Assembly: GCF_002776525.5 (NCBI RefSeq)
Contig: NC_045434.1
Span: forward strand, 192,872,545-192,936,544
Direction of reading: 5' to 3'
Length of the DNA: 64,000 nt
Origin: Piliocolobus tephrosceles
Lineage: Eukaryota > Chordata > Mammalia > Primates > Cercopithecidae
Of the stretch, positions 23,031-34,443 are shown in pieces. The notes under the pieces were generated by a model. It searched no databases and was not told where the DNA came from. It saw only the letters and a program-made list of their open reading frames with translations. The number at the start of each line of letters is the position of its first letter. Position 1 is the first letter of the stretch. The translations under genes and the position numbers were made by a program.

Positions 23031-23900
23031 AGAACAATAGACATACAGATCAATGGAACAGGCCAGAGAACTCAGAAATAGACCTACAAAAATATGACCA
23101 CCTGATTTTTGACAAGGGTACAAAAGTAATTCAATGAAGGAAAAATAACCCTTTCAACAAATGTTGTTGAAACAATTGAACATTCATAGGCCAAAAAGAA
23201 AAAAAAAAGAACTTCATGCTAAGTCTCTCATGTTATACAAAATTAACTGAAAATGGTTCATGGACTTAAGTGTAAAATGTAAAGCTATAGAAGTTTTAGA
23301 ACATAACATAGGGAAAAACAATTTCACAATCTAGGGCGAGGCAGAGTTCTCAGACTTGAAACCAAAGGTACAATTTATAAAGGGAAAATTTGATGAATTG
23401 GATTTCATCAAAATTAAAAACTCTTGTTCTTCAAAAAACTTCATTGAAATGGTGAAAAGACAAACTACAGAGTAGGAGAAAATATTTGCAAAACACATAT
23501 CCAACAAAGGACTGATGTCTAGAATATATAGAGAACTTGCAAAACTCTACAGTTAAATAAACAAACAATTCAATTAGAAAACGGGCAAAAGATATGAAGA
23601 GATGTTTAATGAAAGACCATAGACAGATGGCAAATAAGCACATGGAAAGATGCTCAACAGGACTGGATATGAGAGAAATACAAATTAAAATCACAGTGAG
23701 ATTCCACCACATGCCCATTGGCATGGCTCAAATAAAATACCAAATGCTAGCAGGGAAATAGATCATCTAGAACTTTTACACATTTTTGGTGGGAATGCAA
23801 AATAGTTCAGCCACTCTGGAAAATGATCTGACAAGCTAAACACATCCTTGCCAAATGACCCAGAAATACCATATCTGGGATAGACAAATGCAAAATTATA
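23031..23900 (+). mobile_element. L1 LINE ORF2 3' fragment, second copy
   Basis: It restarts at 'acatacagatcaatggaaca', which also has a counterpart near 22520 in the preceding copy. It runs through 'ggatttcatcaaaattaaaa', 'gagtaggagaaaatatttgc', 'atggcaaataagcacatgga' and 'ggtgggaatgcaaaatagtt'. It is therefore a separate L1 copy or a partial tandem duplication of the first. Confidence 0.8.
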
Positions 23901-26229
23901 ATGAGACCTTTCAATACCCTTCCCTCAATTACTGATTAAAGTAAATAGCTAAAAAGTCAGTAAGAATATAGAAGACTTGAACAACACTATTAACTCAACT
24001 GACTGAAACTGATATTACAACCAACAACAGCAGATTGTACCTTCTTTTCAAGTGGACATAGAACATTTTATAATATTGATCAGACCTTGGGCTGTAAAAC
24101 AAGCCTCAATAAATGTAAAAGGATTCAAGATATACAAAATATATTCTCTGATCTCCATGTAAATACATTCAATAACAGAAAGATATCTGAGAAAGTCCCC
24201 CAAATATTTGGAAATTAAAATAACACACTTGTAAGTAACCCATGACTTGAAGAAGGAATCAATAGAGAAATTTAAAAGTATTTTGAAATGAATGAAAATA
24301 AAAACACGACATATGAAAATTTGGGGAATGTTACTTAGGGGAAACTTATAGCATTAAACATTTGTATATGAAAAGAAAAAGATTTCAAATTAATGACTTT
24401 AAATTCCATTTTGCGAAACTAAGGGGGAAAAGACCAATTAAACCCAAACTCAGCAGAAAAAAGGAAGAGTAAAGGACAGAGTAGAAACTTACAAAATAGA
24501 TATCAGAACATTGACACAGGAAATCAATAAAACCAAAAACTGATTTTTCAAGAAAGTCAATAAAATTGATTAACCTCTAGACAGACAGTTTGGAAATGAG
24601 AGAGAGCAAGAGAGCAGGGAAGGAGATGAAAATTACTAACATCAAATTGAGAAACAAGATATAGTAAAGATGCTGAATATACAAAAATGATAATGAGGGG
24701 ATAATCATGCACAACTTTATGCCAATAAATTGGACAACTTAGATGAAATCAGAAAACCCCCTGAAAGACACAAGCTACCAAAGTCCAATCAAGAAGTAGA
24801 CATGGTAGATATTTTTTAAGTTGAATTTCTAATTAAAAACTTCTCCATACACAAAAAACTCCAGTCCCAAATGGCTTCACTACAGAACTTAACTGATTAT
24901 TTAAGGAAGAAATAACACCAAGCATATGCAAACTTTTCCAGAAATTAAAAGAGGAGGAGACCCTTCCTTACTCATTCTATAGGCCCCACATCAACCTGAT
25001 AACAAAACCAGGCAAAGACATTTACAAAAAAAATACCCACAGACCAATATCCTTTGTGAACATAAACAGAAAATTTCATAACAAAAATTTAACAAGCCAA
25101 ATCCAATAATAATAAAAGGGTAATACATCATGATCAAGTGAGGTTTATTCTAGGTTAGTTTAACATTTCAAAATCAAACTACGTAATTCACATTAAGAAA
25201 CTGAAAAAGGAAAACCATATGATCATTACAATAGATGTCAAACTTTCTAAATAAAATTCAATATTAATTAGAAAAATGATCCTAGCAAACAAGGAACTTC
25301 CCCAACTTGACAAAGAGCATTTATGAAATACCCATAGCTAACATCATTCTTAACGGTAAAATAGTGTAAGATCAGGAAGAAGAGAAAAATGCCTGCTCTC
25401 ACCACATCTATACAAATGTGTACCGGTCTAGGTGAGGAATACAGCAAGAAGAAGAAACAAAAGCAATCAGATTGAAAAGGAAAAAATAAAAACTGCTTTT
25501 ATTCATAGATGTCATAATTGCCTCTATAGAAAATCTAATGGACTCTACAGAAGAAGCTACTAGAATGAATAAGTGAGTTTAGCAAGGTTGCAAAGTAAAA
25601 GATCAATATATGAAAAATAACTGTATTTTTATATGTTAGCAATGAAAACCAGAAATTAAAATTAAAAACACTATGTACAATACTATAAAAATAAAAACTT
25701 GGAGTAAATCTGTCAAACGATGTGCTAAAACTGAACTCTGAAAATTACAAAACATTGCTGAGAAATTGAGGAGGACCTGACCAATGCAGAGAGGCACCGT
25801 ATTCTTGGTTGGGAGACTCCATATTGTAAATATGTCAATTTTTTCCCAAATTGATCAATAGATTCAATGCAATCACAGGCAAAATCCCCAGTCTTTTTTT
25901 TTTTTTTCAGTAGAAATCGACAAATTGATTCTAAAATTCCTATGGATATGCAAAGGACCTAGATGGCCAAAAAGAAGAAGAAAAAATTAGTGGTCTAACA
26001 CTATCTGATTTCAAGACTTATTATAAAACTACAATAATTAAGATAGTGTGGTGTTGATGGAAAAATAGTCAAATCAAGCAATGGAACAGAACAGAATCTA
26101 GAAATAGACCCGCAGATAGAGACAACTGATTTTTGATAAAGGTGCAAAGATAATTCACTGGGAAAAAATAGTCTTTTCAACAATTATGCTGAAGCAATTC
26201 AGATGTCTATGTGCAAAAATATGAATCTT

Positions 26230-26516
26230 GGCCAGGCACTTTGGCTCACACATGTAATCCCAGCACTTTTGGAGGCTGAGGTGGGAGGATCTCTTGGGTC
26301 CAGGAGTTCAATACTAGCCTGGGCAACATGGAAAACCCTGTCTGTACAAAAAAAACACACAAAAATTGGCCCAGCCTGGTGGCATGCACCTACTTGGTAG
26401 GCAGAGGTGGGAGGATCACTTAAGCCCAGAAGGTCAAGTCTGCAGTGAGCCATGATCACACCACTGCACTCCGACCTGGGTGACAGAATGACACCCTGTC
26501 AAAAAAATAATGAAAA
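26230..26516 (+). mobile_element. AluJ-type element in L1
   Basis: A diverged Alu from 'gccaggcactttggctcaca' to 'acaccctgtcaaaaaaataa'. The L1 phrase GAATCTTG is present at both 26222-26229 and 26517-26524, marking the target duplication. A short deletion removes part of the right-arm start. Confidence 0.9.
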
Positions 26517-26594
26517 GAATCTTGGTTCTTACCTCCCACCGCTTACAAAAATTAACTCCAAATTTATTATAGGTCTAAATACAAAACCTAAAAC

Positions 26595-26632
26595 CATAAA
26601 CTTCTTGGAAAAAAAAAAAAAAAAAAAAAAAC
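26595..26632. repeat. Poly-A run inside L1
   Basis: About 23 A residues within the degraded L1 ORF2 region; a likely mononucleotide expansion rather than a tail, because L1 sequence continues on both sides. Confidence 0.7.
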
Positions 26633-26930
26633 ACGAGAAACTATGTGTGACCTTGGGTTAGGCAAAGATTTGTTACATGCAACACAAGAGCACAACCATA
26701 CAAGAAAAAATTAACGAATTGGACTCAATCAAAATTTAAAACTTCTGCTCTTAAAAGGAGAGAGAAAAAAGCCACCAACGGAGAGAAAATACTCACAAAC
26801 CATATATTTAATAAAGGCCTTGTATTCATAATACATACACATTTTGAAAACTCAATAATGAGAAGAATAGCAATTCAATAAAAAGTGACCAAAGATTTGA
26901 ACAGAAACTTTACTAAAAAATACAACAAAG

Positions 26931-27225
26931 GGCCGGGCCTGGTGGCTCACACCTGTAATTCCAGCACTATGGGAGGCCGAGGCGGGCGGATCACGAGGTC
27001 AGGAGATCGAGACCATCCTGGCTAACACAGTGAAACCCCGTCTCTACTAAAAATACAAAAAATTAGCCGGGCGTAGTGGCAGGCGCCTATAGTCCCAGCT
27101 ACTGGGGAGGCTGAGGCAGGAGAATGCTGTGAACCCGGGAGGCGGAGCTTGCAGTGAGCTGAGATTGTGGCACTGCACTCCAGCCTGGGCGACCCAGCGA
27201 GACTGTCTCAAAAAAAAAAAAAAAA
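26931..27225 (+). mobile_element. AluY-type element in L1
   Basis: A dimeric Alu with 'ggatcacgaggtcaggagat', 'ccatcctggctaacacagtg' and 'ggaggcggagcttgcagtg', as in AluY. The exact 10-bp TACAACAAAG lies at 26921-26930 and 27226-27235. The A tail is short. Confidence 0.95.
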
Positions 27226-27995
27226 TACAACAAAGAAGACAAGTAAGTAGGTGAAAAGACATTCCTTGTCATTAGACATTAGGGAAAAGACATTCATTGT
27301 CATTAGACATTAGGTCAAGTTACCGTGACTGAGTGTCGGTGAGGATATGGAGAAACTAAAACTTATACACTAGTGCCATATACTGCTTTGGGAGATGGCA
27401 CATATGTTAGTGTCTTAAAAACTTAAAAAACATGCCCCTGCCGTATGATCCAGTCATTGCACTCTTTAGTATTTGTCCCAAAGAAAGGAAAGCACTTTCT
27501 CTACAAAGGCTTGTACACAAATGTTCATGGCAGTTTTATTCATAGAAGCCCCAAAACTGGTAACAACTCAAACGCCCATTAACGAGTGAATGGAGAAACA
27601 AATCGTTGCACATCCATACACTGGAATACCACTCACCGTTAAAAACATAGCGAACGAGTGATACACACAACAACATAAATAAACTTCAATAGAATGCTGT
27701 GTGAAAGAAGTCGGTCTGAAGAAAAGACTGGACACTGCATGATTCCATTGATATAAAACTCTAGAAAATGAAATCTCATCTATAGTGATGACAAACAGAT
27801 CAGCAGAGGGCAGTTGATTGGGGTGGGCTGGGGGGATTGCCAGGGGGCACAGGGAAAGTTTAGGGTGATGGATTTGTCCGCTATCTTAATCGTGGGGGTA
27901 GTTTCATGGGTGTATATGTATGTCAAACATCAAATTGAACATTTTAAATAGGACAGTTCATCATATATCAGTTATACTTCAATCAAGCGGTTAAA

Positions 27996-28654
27996 ATATA
28001 CTAATACAATTTAAAGGGGGAAAAGTAACTCCAGCCTTCAGCTGCCTTTAACAAGTCAGTTCCACTGGACCCTGCGCCCCTGCACTACCCTGGCTTGGGC
28101 TCCTGGATCTGGCATGTTGGCCACCACTGGCTATGTCTTGTGGACCAATGTACCCCGCTTCCTCCAGGTCTCATTCCAGGAAAGTCACTTCAAATTCCAC
28201 AGATGTGATTCTGGAGCAGGGCAGGGGAAATAAGCGAAGCCCTCAGAGCACAAGACAGGCCAAGTCGGGGCACAAGAGCCTCGGAAACAGCAAGAGGTGG
28301 GTGACAAGTGTCGTCTTACTGCTCACTCATGCCCTATGATTTAATATAGTTCTGACATTTCTCCAGCTGAGTGGCAGTGAGAGCTGCAGCTGCATGAAAT
28401 CGGGGGATAAAAGTCGGAGCAAAAGGCCTGAAACCTCGGATCCCTGGCATTTTGCCACCAGCTCTGCCAGAGCCCAACTGGCACAGTACTGGAGAGTGAG
28501 AACAGGAACAGAGAGAGAGACTGAAAATCCCAAGAAACTGCTTCTTCCTTGAGAGTCCCCTGCTGTTTTTTTGGCAGACGGGGCATCAGGGAGAAGCCAT
28601 CCGGCTGAACAGAGGAGGAGACCCCAGGCTGCTGGCAGTGGAGTCTGGGGGCTG
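27996..28654. other. Unassigned sequence
   Basis: GC content rises at the end of the L1 block. No exon or repeat recognised. Minus-strand frames of 115 and 156 codons overlap and lack support. Confidence 0.4.
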
Positions 28655-28745
28655 CAGTCCCATGTACTGAGCACCTACTATGTACCAGGCCAGGGCAGGC
28701 CGCAGGGACGCTGCAGTAAACAAGACAGGTGAGGCCCCTGCCCCC
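28655..28745 (+). mobile_element. Ancient interspersed repeat fragment (family not named)
   Basis: 'gtactgagcacctactatg' followed by 'gccgcagggacgctgcagta' and 'acaagacaggtgaggcccct'. This matches the common 'lower-case consensus' of an old mammalian repeat whose family name I cannot assign with confidence. Confidence 0.5.
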
Positions 28746-28749
28746 ATGG

Positions 28750-28790
28750 ACAATCATCCTGATGATCATAATAATAATAACAATAAAGTA
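28750..28790. repeat. AT-rich (AAT)n-type microsatellite
   Basis: An 'ataataataataacaataa' stretch between two old elements. Confidence 0.7.
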
Positions 28791-28829
28791 ACAGGCCCCT
28801 GTGCCCGTCACTGGGCTAGGTGCTCCATT

Positions 28830-29049
28830 CTAGCGGTCCCCGTGCAGGGGCCATGCTGTTCCCCAGAGGAAATTTTTGACATGTCTGAAGACATTTTCAG
28901 TTCTCATATCCAGGGGTGGGGGGGTGCTGCTGGCATCTAGTGGGTGCAGGACGGGGTGCTGTTAATCACCCTTTGATGTACAGAACAGTCCCCACAATGA
29001 GGAATTATCTGGCCCAAATATCTCAATAGGGCCAAGGCTGAGGACCCCT
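28830..29049 (+). mobile_element. MER5A (hAT-Charlie) non-autonomous DNA transposon
   Basis: The consensus order is seen: 'gaaatttttgacatgtctg' then AAGACATTTTCAG, 'gctgctggcatctagtgggt', 'gatgtacagaacagtcccca', 'ggaattatctggcccaaat', and a right end near 'ccaaggctgaggacccctgc'. About 20% diverged by eye. It carries no transposase. Confidence 0.85.
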
Positions 29050-29360
29050 GCTCCACACTCATTTCTCACTTAACTCTCACAACACAACTGAGGCCCAAGT
29101 CACCTACCATGACACACCTGTGAAAAGGCAGGTTAGGACTTGAACCAGGTCTGCCTGTGCCCCGAGTCTATGCTCTGACCCACAGCATGGCGCAGCACCC
29201 CTAGCACACAATAGAGAATACGCTGGGAGCCCAGGGTTCTGAGTTCAAGTCCCAGTTGATCCCCGTAAAGAAATGAGTCAGTCATTAAACCTGTCTATAC
29301 CTGAGCTCTGTACTTTGAAAACTGGGTTCATAATCCCGGGTCTGGGTGAGCATAGAGTGA
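29050..29360 (+). mobile_element. MIR relics
   Basis: 'ctcacttaactctcacaaca', 'aggttaggacttgaaccagg' (about 29065-29200), then 'cccagggttctgagttcaag' and 'gagtcagtcattaaacctgt' (about 29225-29350). Two worn copies are likely. Confidence 0.6.
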
Positions 29361-29389
29361 AGGAAAAGCTTCCCCACTAGTGGAAACAC

Positions 29390-29490
29390 AGGATTTCACA
29401 TTCATTCATTCATTTACCAAATCTTTACTGAGCATCTGATGCTGCTCTGGAGATAAACCGAGAACAAGATACAAGAAGCCCCTGCTCCCA
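29390..29490 (+). mobile_element. Ancient repeat fragment
   Basis: 'cattcattcatttaccaaat' then 'tttactgagcatctgatgct' and 'aaaccgagaacaagatacaa'. Same unnamed old family as at 28655. Confidence 0.45.
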
Positions 29491-30115
29491 GCGCACTTAT
29501 GTTCTGGAGGATTCTGGGACATTTGGACAATCAGGCCACTATCTCCAGGAAGGCGGGGCCGCCCCCAATGGGGAAATGCTGTCGCTGTCAGTCCTCTCCC
29601 CTAATAGGATTCCTGGAAGTAGATAAGAAACAAAAGCTATTCCTGTCCCTCCCAGTGACTTTTATGCCCAGCACTGTGCCCTCACCCCCTTTCTCTTCCT
29701 GCAAAATGCAAACTTTATAACGTTTCATTTTCAAAAGCTCCCAGTCTCCAATGCGGGTTGAACTCCATGCTCAACGATACTCTTATCAGGTTGGTGGTGT
29801 TGTTGCTGTGGCTTTCTTGTATTTTTCTTTTCAACCACCTACCATGACATCATGTCCACGGGACCCGAATTCAAGGCAGTAGCTCTCTTCTGCCCTTCTC
29901 CTCTCCATCCACCTGCACGTGGCTGCCCAGTTAATCCTCCTGGAGCCCACGCACAAGATCCTGAATCCCACTGAAGCCTGTGCTGGGCACTGAACAGTAG
30001 CCCAGGTCCGATCCACAAGCCCCTGCATCCTTTGTGAACAAACAAAGCCAGCCCCACCCACAGCTTCTAACCACCCTCCTTCATCTCACACGTTCCTCCT
30101 GGAAGACCTGGGTCT
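29491..30115. other. Unassigned sequence
   Basis: No gene recognised. 'ccagttaatcctcctggagc' near 29928 hints at a worn L2, but not enough to call. Confidence 0.35.
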
Positions 30116-30480
30116 TGCACATCAGGCAAGCCCCTGCCCCAATCTGGGCCTCAGTTTCCCCATCTATAGAATAAGGTCTAAATAGAGGAACCATCCAAAT
30201 ACCCACACCTTTCATTACTCACTGTGAAGGCTCGACCTTCCTGACTCGTGATGGGGCTGCACTGGGCAGGACAGTGTGCACTCCATCTGTGTCCCCAGCA
30301 CAGGGCTTGGTGCGCAGTAGGGCAGCACGGCGCGTCGTTCTGAGCATGAACCTGAAGTCAGACAGGCTGGGCTCAAGTCCAGACTTTGCTACCCAGGTAG
30401 TCGGGCACTTTGCTTCCAACGGTCTCCAGTACCTCATCCCTAACGTGGGAACAGTTCCTCCAAGTGCTGTTGTGAGGATC
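30116..30480 (+). mobile_element. MIR-family relics
   Basis: 'tgggcctcagtttccccatc' (30145 on) is MIR. 'tgtccccagcacagggcttg' and 'cagacaggctgggctcaagt' (30290-30480) look like the end of one copy and the start of another. Confidence 0.55.
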
Positions 30481-31060
30481 CTGGCCAGTCCCTTCCTGGG
30501 GTGCCACCCCCCACCCCTACCATCACCCCTACCCCCACCACCTCTGCACCCGGAGATGACCCCCGCCCCACACTTGCACGTGTTGTGTGGCCACACCCCT
30601 GCCACAGCTGACTGGACCGGGGCAGACATCTGACCCCAGGCAGACCAATAAGCTCAGGGTTGGCCCCAGAGCCGGACCTGGGCCCAGTGCGCCTGTAGGA
30701 CTTGAGTAAGGGAAGGAGGGAGGGAGAGGGAGGGCAGGAGAGAGAGGACATGGAGCTGGGACTAGAGAGGGAGTGAGGGAAGGAGGCAGAGCGGTCCCCT
30801 CCAGCAGGCCCAGACTCCACCAGACCTTTCCAGGGAATCAGGTCCCAGCTATGATTTAAGCCAGCCCCAGTGGGTTTCAGCCCCTCCCAGCAGAGCGCCC
30901 CATTCTCTGCCCTCAATCCCCGAAAGCAGACATGTGCCGTCCTCTCCCCAGCTCCTCCCCACCCCTCTGGACCCCTTGCCCTGTCTTCTCTGTGGTCTTT
31001 ACTGGAGCCAGTCTTCCGAGAGGCCAGGCTCCTGATGGGGCCTCAGTCGTGTTTTCTGGA
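30481..31060. other. Unassigned GC-rich sequence with purine tract
   Basis: CCACC-rich at 30505-30545 and a purine GGGA/GAGA tract at about 30708-30765. No exon seen. Confidence 0.45.
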
Positions 31061-31067
31061 GGAATAA

Positions 31068-31100
31068 GGGAATGAGTGAATGAGTGAGTGAGTGAGTGAC
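31068..31100. repeat. (TGAG)n/(TGAA)n microsatellite
   Basis: 'gaatgagtgaatgagtgagt' continuing as GAGT units, ending with TGACAAAA. Confidence 0.85.
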
Positions 31101-31131
31101 AAAACCTCGGAGGCGCCCCCAACAATAGCTA

Positions 31132-31438
31132 GAAACCATCATTCTGAGCAAACTATCGCAAGGACAGAAGACCGAACACCGAACACCGCATATTCTCACT
31201 CTTAGGTGGGAATCAAACAATGAGAACACTTGGACACAGGGTGAGGAACACCACACACCGGAGCCTGTCTTGGGGTCGGGGGAGAGGAGAGGGATAGCAT
31301 TAAGGAGATATACCTAATGTAAATGACAAGTTAATGGGTGCACATGCACACCAACATGGCACATGTATACCTATGTAACAAACCTGCATATTGTGCACGT
31401 GTACCCTAGAACTGAAAGTATTAAGGAAAAAAAAAAAA
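31132..31438 (+). mobile_element. Young primate L1 (L1PA-type), 5'-truncated
   Basis: 'gaaaccatcattctgagcaa', 'accgcatattctcactctta', a G-rich 'ggggtcgggggagaggaga', 'gatatacctaatgtaaatga', 'ccaacatggcacatgtatac', and an A tail at about 31427-31438. This is the last 300 bp of the primate L1 3' UTR and far less diverged than the L1s at 17-28 kb. It shows a local 'accgaac' duplication. I did not find a clear target-site duplication. Confidence 0.88.
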
Positions 31439-32044
31439 GAGCCAGGGTCGAGGGGCAGGCAGAACTGGGCTTGGGTCCTCCTCTGCTGCTCTCGACCTCC
31501 CTGAGCCCCCACCTCCTTACCTGCAGCCCAGCGGGGTGGCCACCCAGTCAGTGCCAACTGCATGAGCATTGTGGCTTAAGCTTCCTGTAAATCACTTTGA
31601 TTTTAGTAAGAGATTGCAGATCTAGGCTCAGCTTCCTTCTTCTTCCTGAAGATCTCGAAATGTGCCTGCTTTAGAAGCCATGGGTGCTGGGGATAGCCAG
31701 GAGACAGGGATCCTTCCCAGCCCCCGCCCCCTGCCATTGCCCAGGTTGGGGAGGGAGAGAAGAGCCTTGGTTAACCATAAACGCAAGCCCAACTACTCAG
31801 GGAGAGGTGCTGAAGTTGTTTAACGCGTTATTTTAAAAAATCCTTTCTGTCTAAATCTGCCTTTTGCCAGTACTCAGATTTCAACCCCCACATCATGTAC
31901 CACCCCTCCCCCGACTCTCTCCTGGGCAGGTCGGTAGACTGGCCTGTAGAGGTGCCTGGACGGTGCCCTTGTTCTCTGTCCTCTGACCTCCAAGGGCCTG
32001 AGCGCTGAGCCTCAAGGGAAGACAGCTGGGTGCAGGAGAGTGGC
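31439..32044. other. Unassigned sequence
   Basis: Nothing recognised. Confidence 0.4.
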
Positions 32045-32205
32045 TCAGCTAGTTCCCAGTTCAAGGTCTTTGGCAGATTACTCCATCTCCATGGACCTTA
32101 GTGTCTTCATCTGTAAAATGGGAATGATGACTTCAGAGGGCTGTGGTGATGACTTGGGAGGAAGCACTGAGGCCAGCACCTGGCACAGAAGTCGCTCAGC
32201 ACTGT
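32045..32205 (+). mobile_element. MIR SINE
   Basis: 'gtgtcttcatctgtaaaatg', 'ggaatgatgacttcagaggg', 'gaggccagcacctggcacag', then 'gtcgctcagcac'. Typical 3' MIR. Confidence 0.8.
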
Positions 32206-32293
32206 GAGCCCATGGCTTCTCCCTGCAAAGACAGAGCAACATGAAAAATCTTTTGGAATATTTCAGTTGTAAGTGATAGAAAAGCCAACCCAA

Positions 32294-32592
32294 GGCCGGG
32301 CGCGGTGGCTCAAGCCTGTAATCCCAGCACTTTGGGAGGCCGAGACGGGTGGATCATGAGGTCAGGAGATCGAGACCATCCTGGCTAACACAGTGAAACC
32401 CTGTCTCTACTAAAAAATACAAAAAAAAAAAAAAAAACTAGCCAGGCGAGGTGGCGGGCGCCTGTAGTCCCAGCTACTCGGGAGGCTGAGGCAGGAGAAT
32501 GGCGTAAACCCGGGAGGCGGAGCTTGCAGTGAGCTGAGATCCGGCCACTGTACTCCAGCCTGGGCGACAGAGCGAGACTCCGTCTCAAAAAA
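32294..32592 (+). mobile_element. AluYR-like (Old World monkey) element
   Basis: A full-length, little-diverged Alu with an exact 15-bp duplication 'gaaaagccaacccaa' at 32279-32293 and 32593-32607. It has 'ggtggctcaagcctgtaatc' (AAGCC where most human Alus have ACGCC), 'aactagccaggcgaggtggc', 'atggcgtaaacccgggaggc' and 'gagatccggccactg'. From memory, this set marks the AluYRa lineage of cercopithecid monkeys. It has a long central A run (32421-32437) and a very short, impure A tail. It is the best species clue in the window. Confidence 0.9.
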
Positions 32593-32607
32593 GAAAAGCC
32601 AACCCAA

Positions 32608-33415
32608 ATCAACTTAAGCAAAAAGGAATTTTTTTGTGTCCAAGGTAACTGTAAAGTGTGTGGAGATTTCAGGCACAGCCACGGCACCTGCCCATATCAA
32701 CAAGAAACAGAAAGACAAAGCTGAGCCTCCCAGTGCTCATCACTGTGGGAAATGGAGGCCCAAAGGCAGTCTTTCTCCTGGAATTGGGGGTAGTTACAGG
32801 GTGCTGGGCTAAAACAGTCAGGTGCGTTTCCCTAGGCAGATGTGTGTCTCCGGGTGGGGACACAGAGTTGCTCACAGCCAGTGCTGGAGTGGCCCCTCCC
32901 GGGGCTCTGGGGAGGTAATAGCATCATCCAAGGGGAATGATGCTAAGCAGGGATTCCGGGCACCCAGGGAGGCTGTTTTAAAGCAAAGAGCATTCACCTT
33001 GCTTGCAGGCAAGCTCAGACTGTGGAGAAAGGTGATCCTGTAGCTCAGAGTGGCAGAGCCATAAAAATCCTTAAAGTAACCGCTCCAGAGACCATCAGAG
33101 CCTGGGCTGGGCCCTGGCTACCTGACCCTCAAGCTTGCCCTCAAACCATGTCCCACCCTGTGCTCAGGGACCAATGCTGTGGACAGATGGACTGGTCCTA
33201 GCCCCAGGCCTCCTTCCTTGCTCTGAGAGCTTGAGCTTAGCCGTCTCTGTTACCTGGCTCTGGCTTGGTCCCTAACCGGGCCTCTTCCTGGGATCAGGCT
33301 TGACAGGTCCTGAGGCCCCACCCTGTTCCTGAGCCCCTGACTCCATCTGCCCCACTACCCTCTCCACCAAGCTTCTCCCTCCCTTGCCCAGCATCTGTAG
33401 TACTTTGTCACAACC
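32608..33415. other. Unassigned sequence
   Basis: No gene or repeat recognised over about 800 bp. Confidence 0.4.
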
Positions 33416-33419
33416 ATGA

Positions 33420-33545
33420 CAGTATCAGTAATAATAATAATAAATAATAATTATGGCTAACATTTAGTGAGTACCAACTATGTGCCAGCCCGATGCTAAA
33501 TGTTTCTCATGGATTATCTCATTTAATCTTTTGAACAGCCTTCAG
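33420..33545 (+). mobile_element. MIR SINE, 5' part
   Basis: 'aataataattatggctaaca' then 'tttagtgagtaccaactatg' then GTGCCAG and 'ctcatttaatcttttgaaca'. The copy is interrupted after about 33545; its continuation is recognisable at 33836. Confidence 0.82.
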
Positions 33546-33835
33546 ATGTAGAAAGTCTGGGTTAATTTGCTGAAAATCCATTTAACAAATATCAATTCAT
33601 CAAATGACCGATTTACCAAAAATCAATTTGTCCAATGATCCATTAGACACCCAGTGACAGGCAGATACATCAGCCCCAGTCTGGGCCTAGAAACCAGGCA
33701 GCCATTTCACCAGAGAGGCAGAAACAGAAGCAGGCAGCGGCTATGAAGGACCTATGTCTGCAAAGACCAGGACTTCAGTGGCTGCTGTTGAAAGAGAAGC
33801 CCACCCATTTAATGAGTTGCTTTTCTGTGGATGGG
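33546..33835. repeat. Insertion within MIR, with internal ~16-bp quasi-repeat
   Basis: About 290 bp separates two MIR halves. Its left part (33565-33650) contains about five imperfect 15-16-bp units of the form AAAATCAATTTACC or AAATGACCATTTACC. The right part is unique, with 'aagcccacccatttaatgag' and 'ggatgggcttcc'. Family unknown. Confidence 0.5.
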
Positions 33836-34080
33836 CTTCCTGAGGTATAGAAACTGAGGCTCAGAAAAGTTGGGTAACTTGTTCAAGATGACCCAGCTGA
33901 TGAGTAAGTGCTGAGATCAAGAGCCACTCTTATGGCCCGGAAATGCAGGCTCTGCTTCCACTCAGATATCCATGCTGAGGGGTCTCCTGCAAGTTGCTTC
34001 CCCTCTCCAGGCCTCATCTTCCCCATGTGTGAAGAATGGAGTTGGACTGGATTATTTTTGACACCCTCCTGGGCTGACAT
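33836..34080 (+). mobile_element. MIR continuation
   Basis: 'gaaactgaggctcagaaaag', 'gggtaacttgttcaagatga', then 'cttcccctctccaggcctca' and 'tgaagaatggagttggactg'. This includes the rest of the MIR begun at 33420 and probably part of a second copy. Confidence 0.7.
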
Positions 34081-34082
34081 GC

Positions 34083-34438
34083 TGTATTAGTCCATTTTCA
34101 TGCTGCTGATAAAGACATACCCAAGACTGGGCGATTGATTTATAAAGAAAAAGAGGTTTAATGGACTCACAGTTCCACATGGCTAGGGAGGCCTCAGGAT
34201 CATGGCAGAAGGTGAAAGCCACATCATACATGGCAGCAGTCAAGAGAGAAATTTTGCAGGGAACTCCTCTTTATAAAACCATCAGATTTTGTGAGACTTA
34301 CTATCACAAGAACAGCACGGGACAGACCCACCTCCGTGACTCAATGACCTCCCACCTGGTCCCTGCCACAACACGTGGGAATTATGGGAGCTACAATGCA
34401 AGATGAGATTTGGGTGAGGACACAGCCAAACCATATCA
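34083..34438 (-). mobile_element. Solo THE1/MST-type LTR (ERVL-MaLR)
   Basis: A 356-bp LTR in antisense. It begins 'tgtattagtccattttcatg' and ends 'gacacagccaaaccatatca', the two ends of the THE1/MST consensus. Target duplication CATGC is exact at 34078-34082 and 34439-34443. No internal sequence accompanies it, so the provirus has recombined to a solo LTR. It landed in a MIR, which resumes at 34444. Confidence 0.93.
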
Positions 34439-34443
34439 CATGC

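Larger units (their letters stand above)
23901..27995 (+). mobile_element. L1 LINE ORF2 to 3' end, split by two Alus
   Basis: Sense L1M ORF2 from upstream of the RT region ('cattcaataacagaaagata', 'gacttgaagaaggaatcaat') through RT-region DNA ('catgatcaagtgaggtttat', 'taacatcattcttaacggt') to the C-terminal part ('caattttttcccaaattgat', 'gatttcaagacttattataa'). It then reaches the 3' UTR, ending about 27995 ('tatacttcaatcaagcggtt'). All frames are broken. AluJ at 26230 and AluY at 26931 interrupt it. It is the longest L1 in the window (about 3.5 kb of L1 sequence). Confidence 0.85.

Noticed and set aside
30219..30916. Overlapping frames of 119-158 codons on both strands
   Set aside because: GC-rich sequence opens frames on both strands at once. 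The part at 30219-30480 is MIR-derived, and no splice or homology support is seen.
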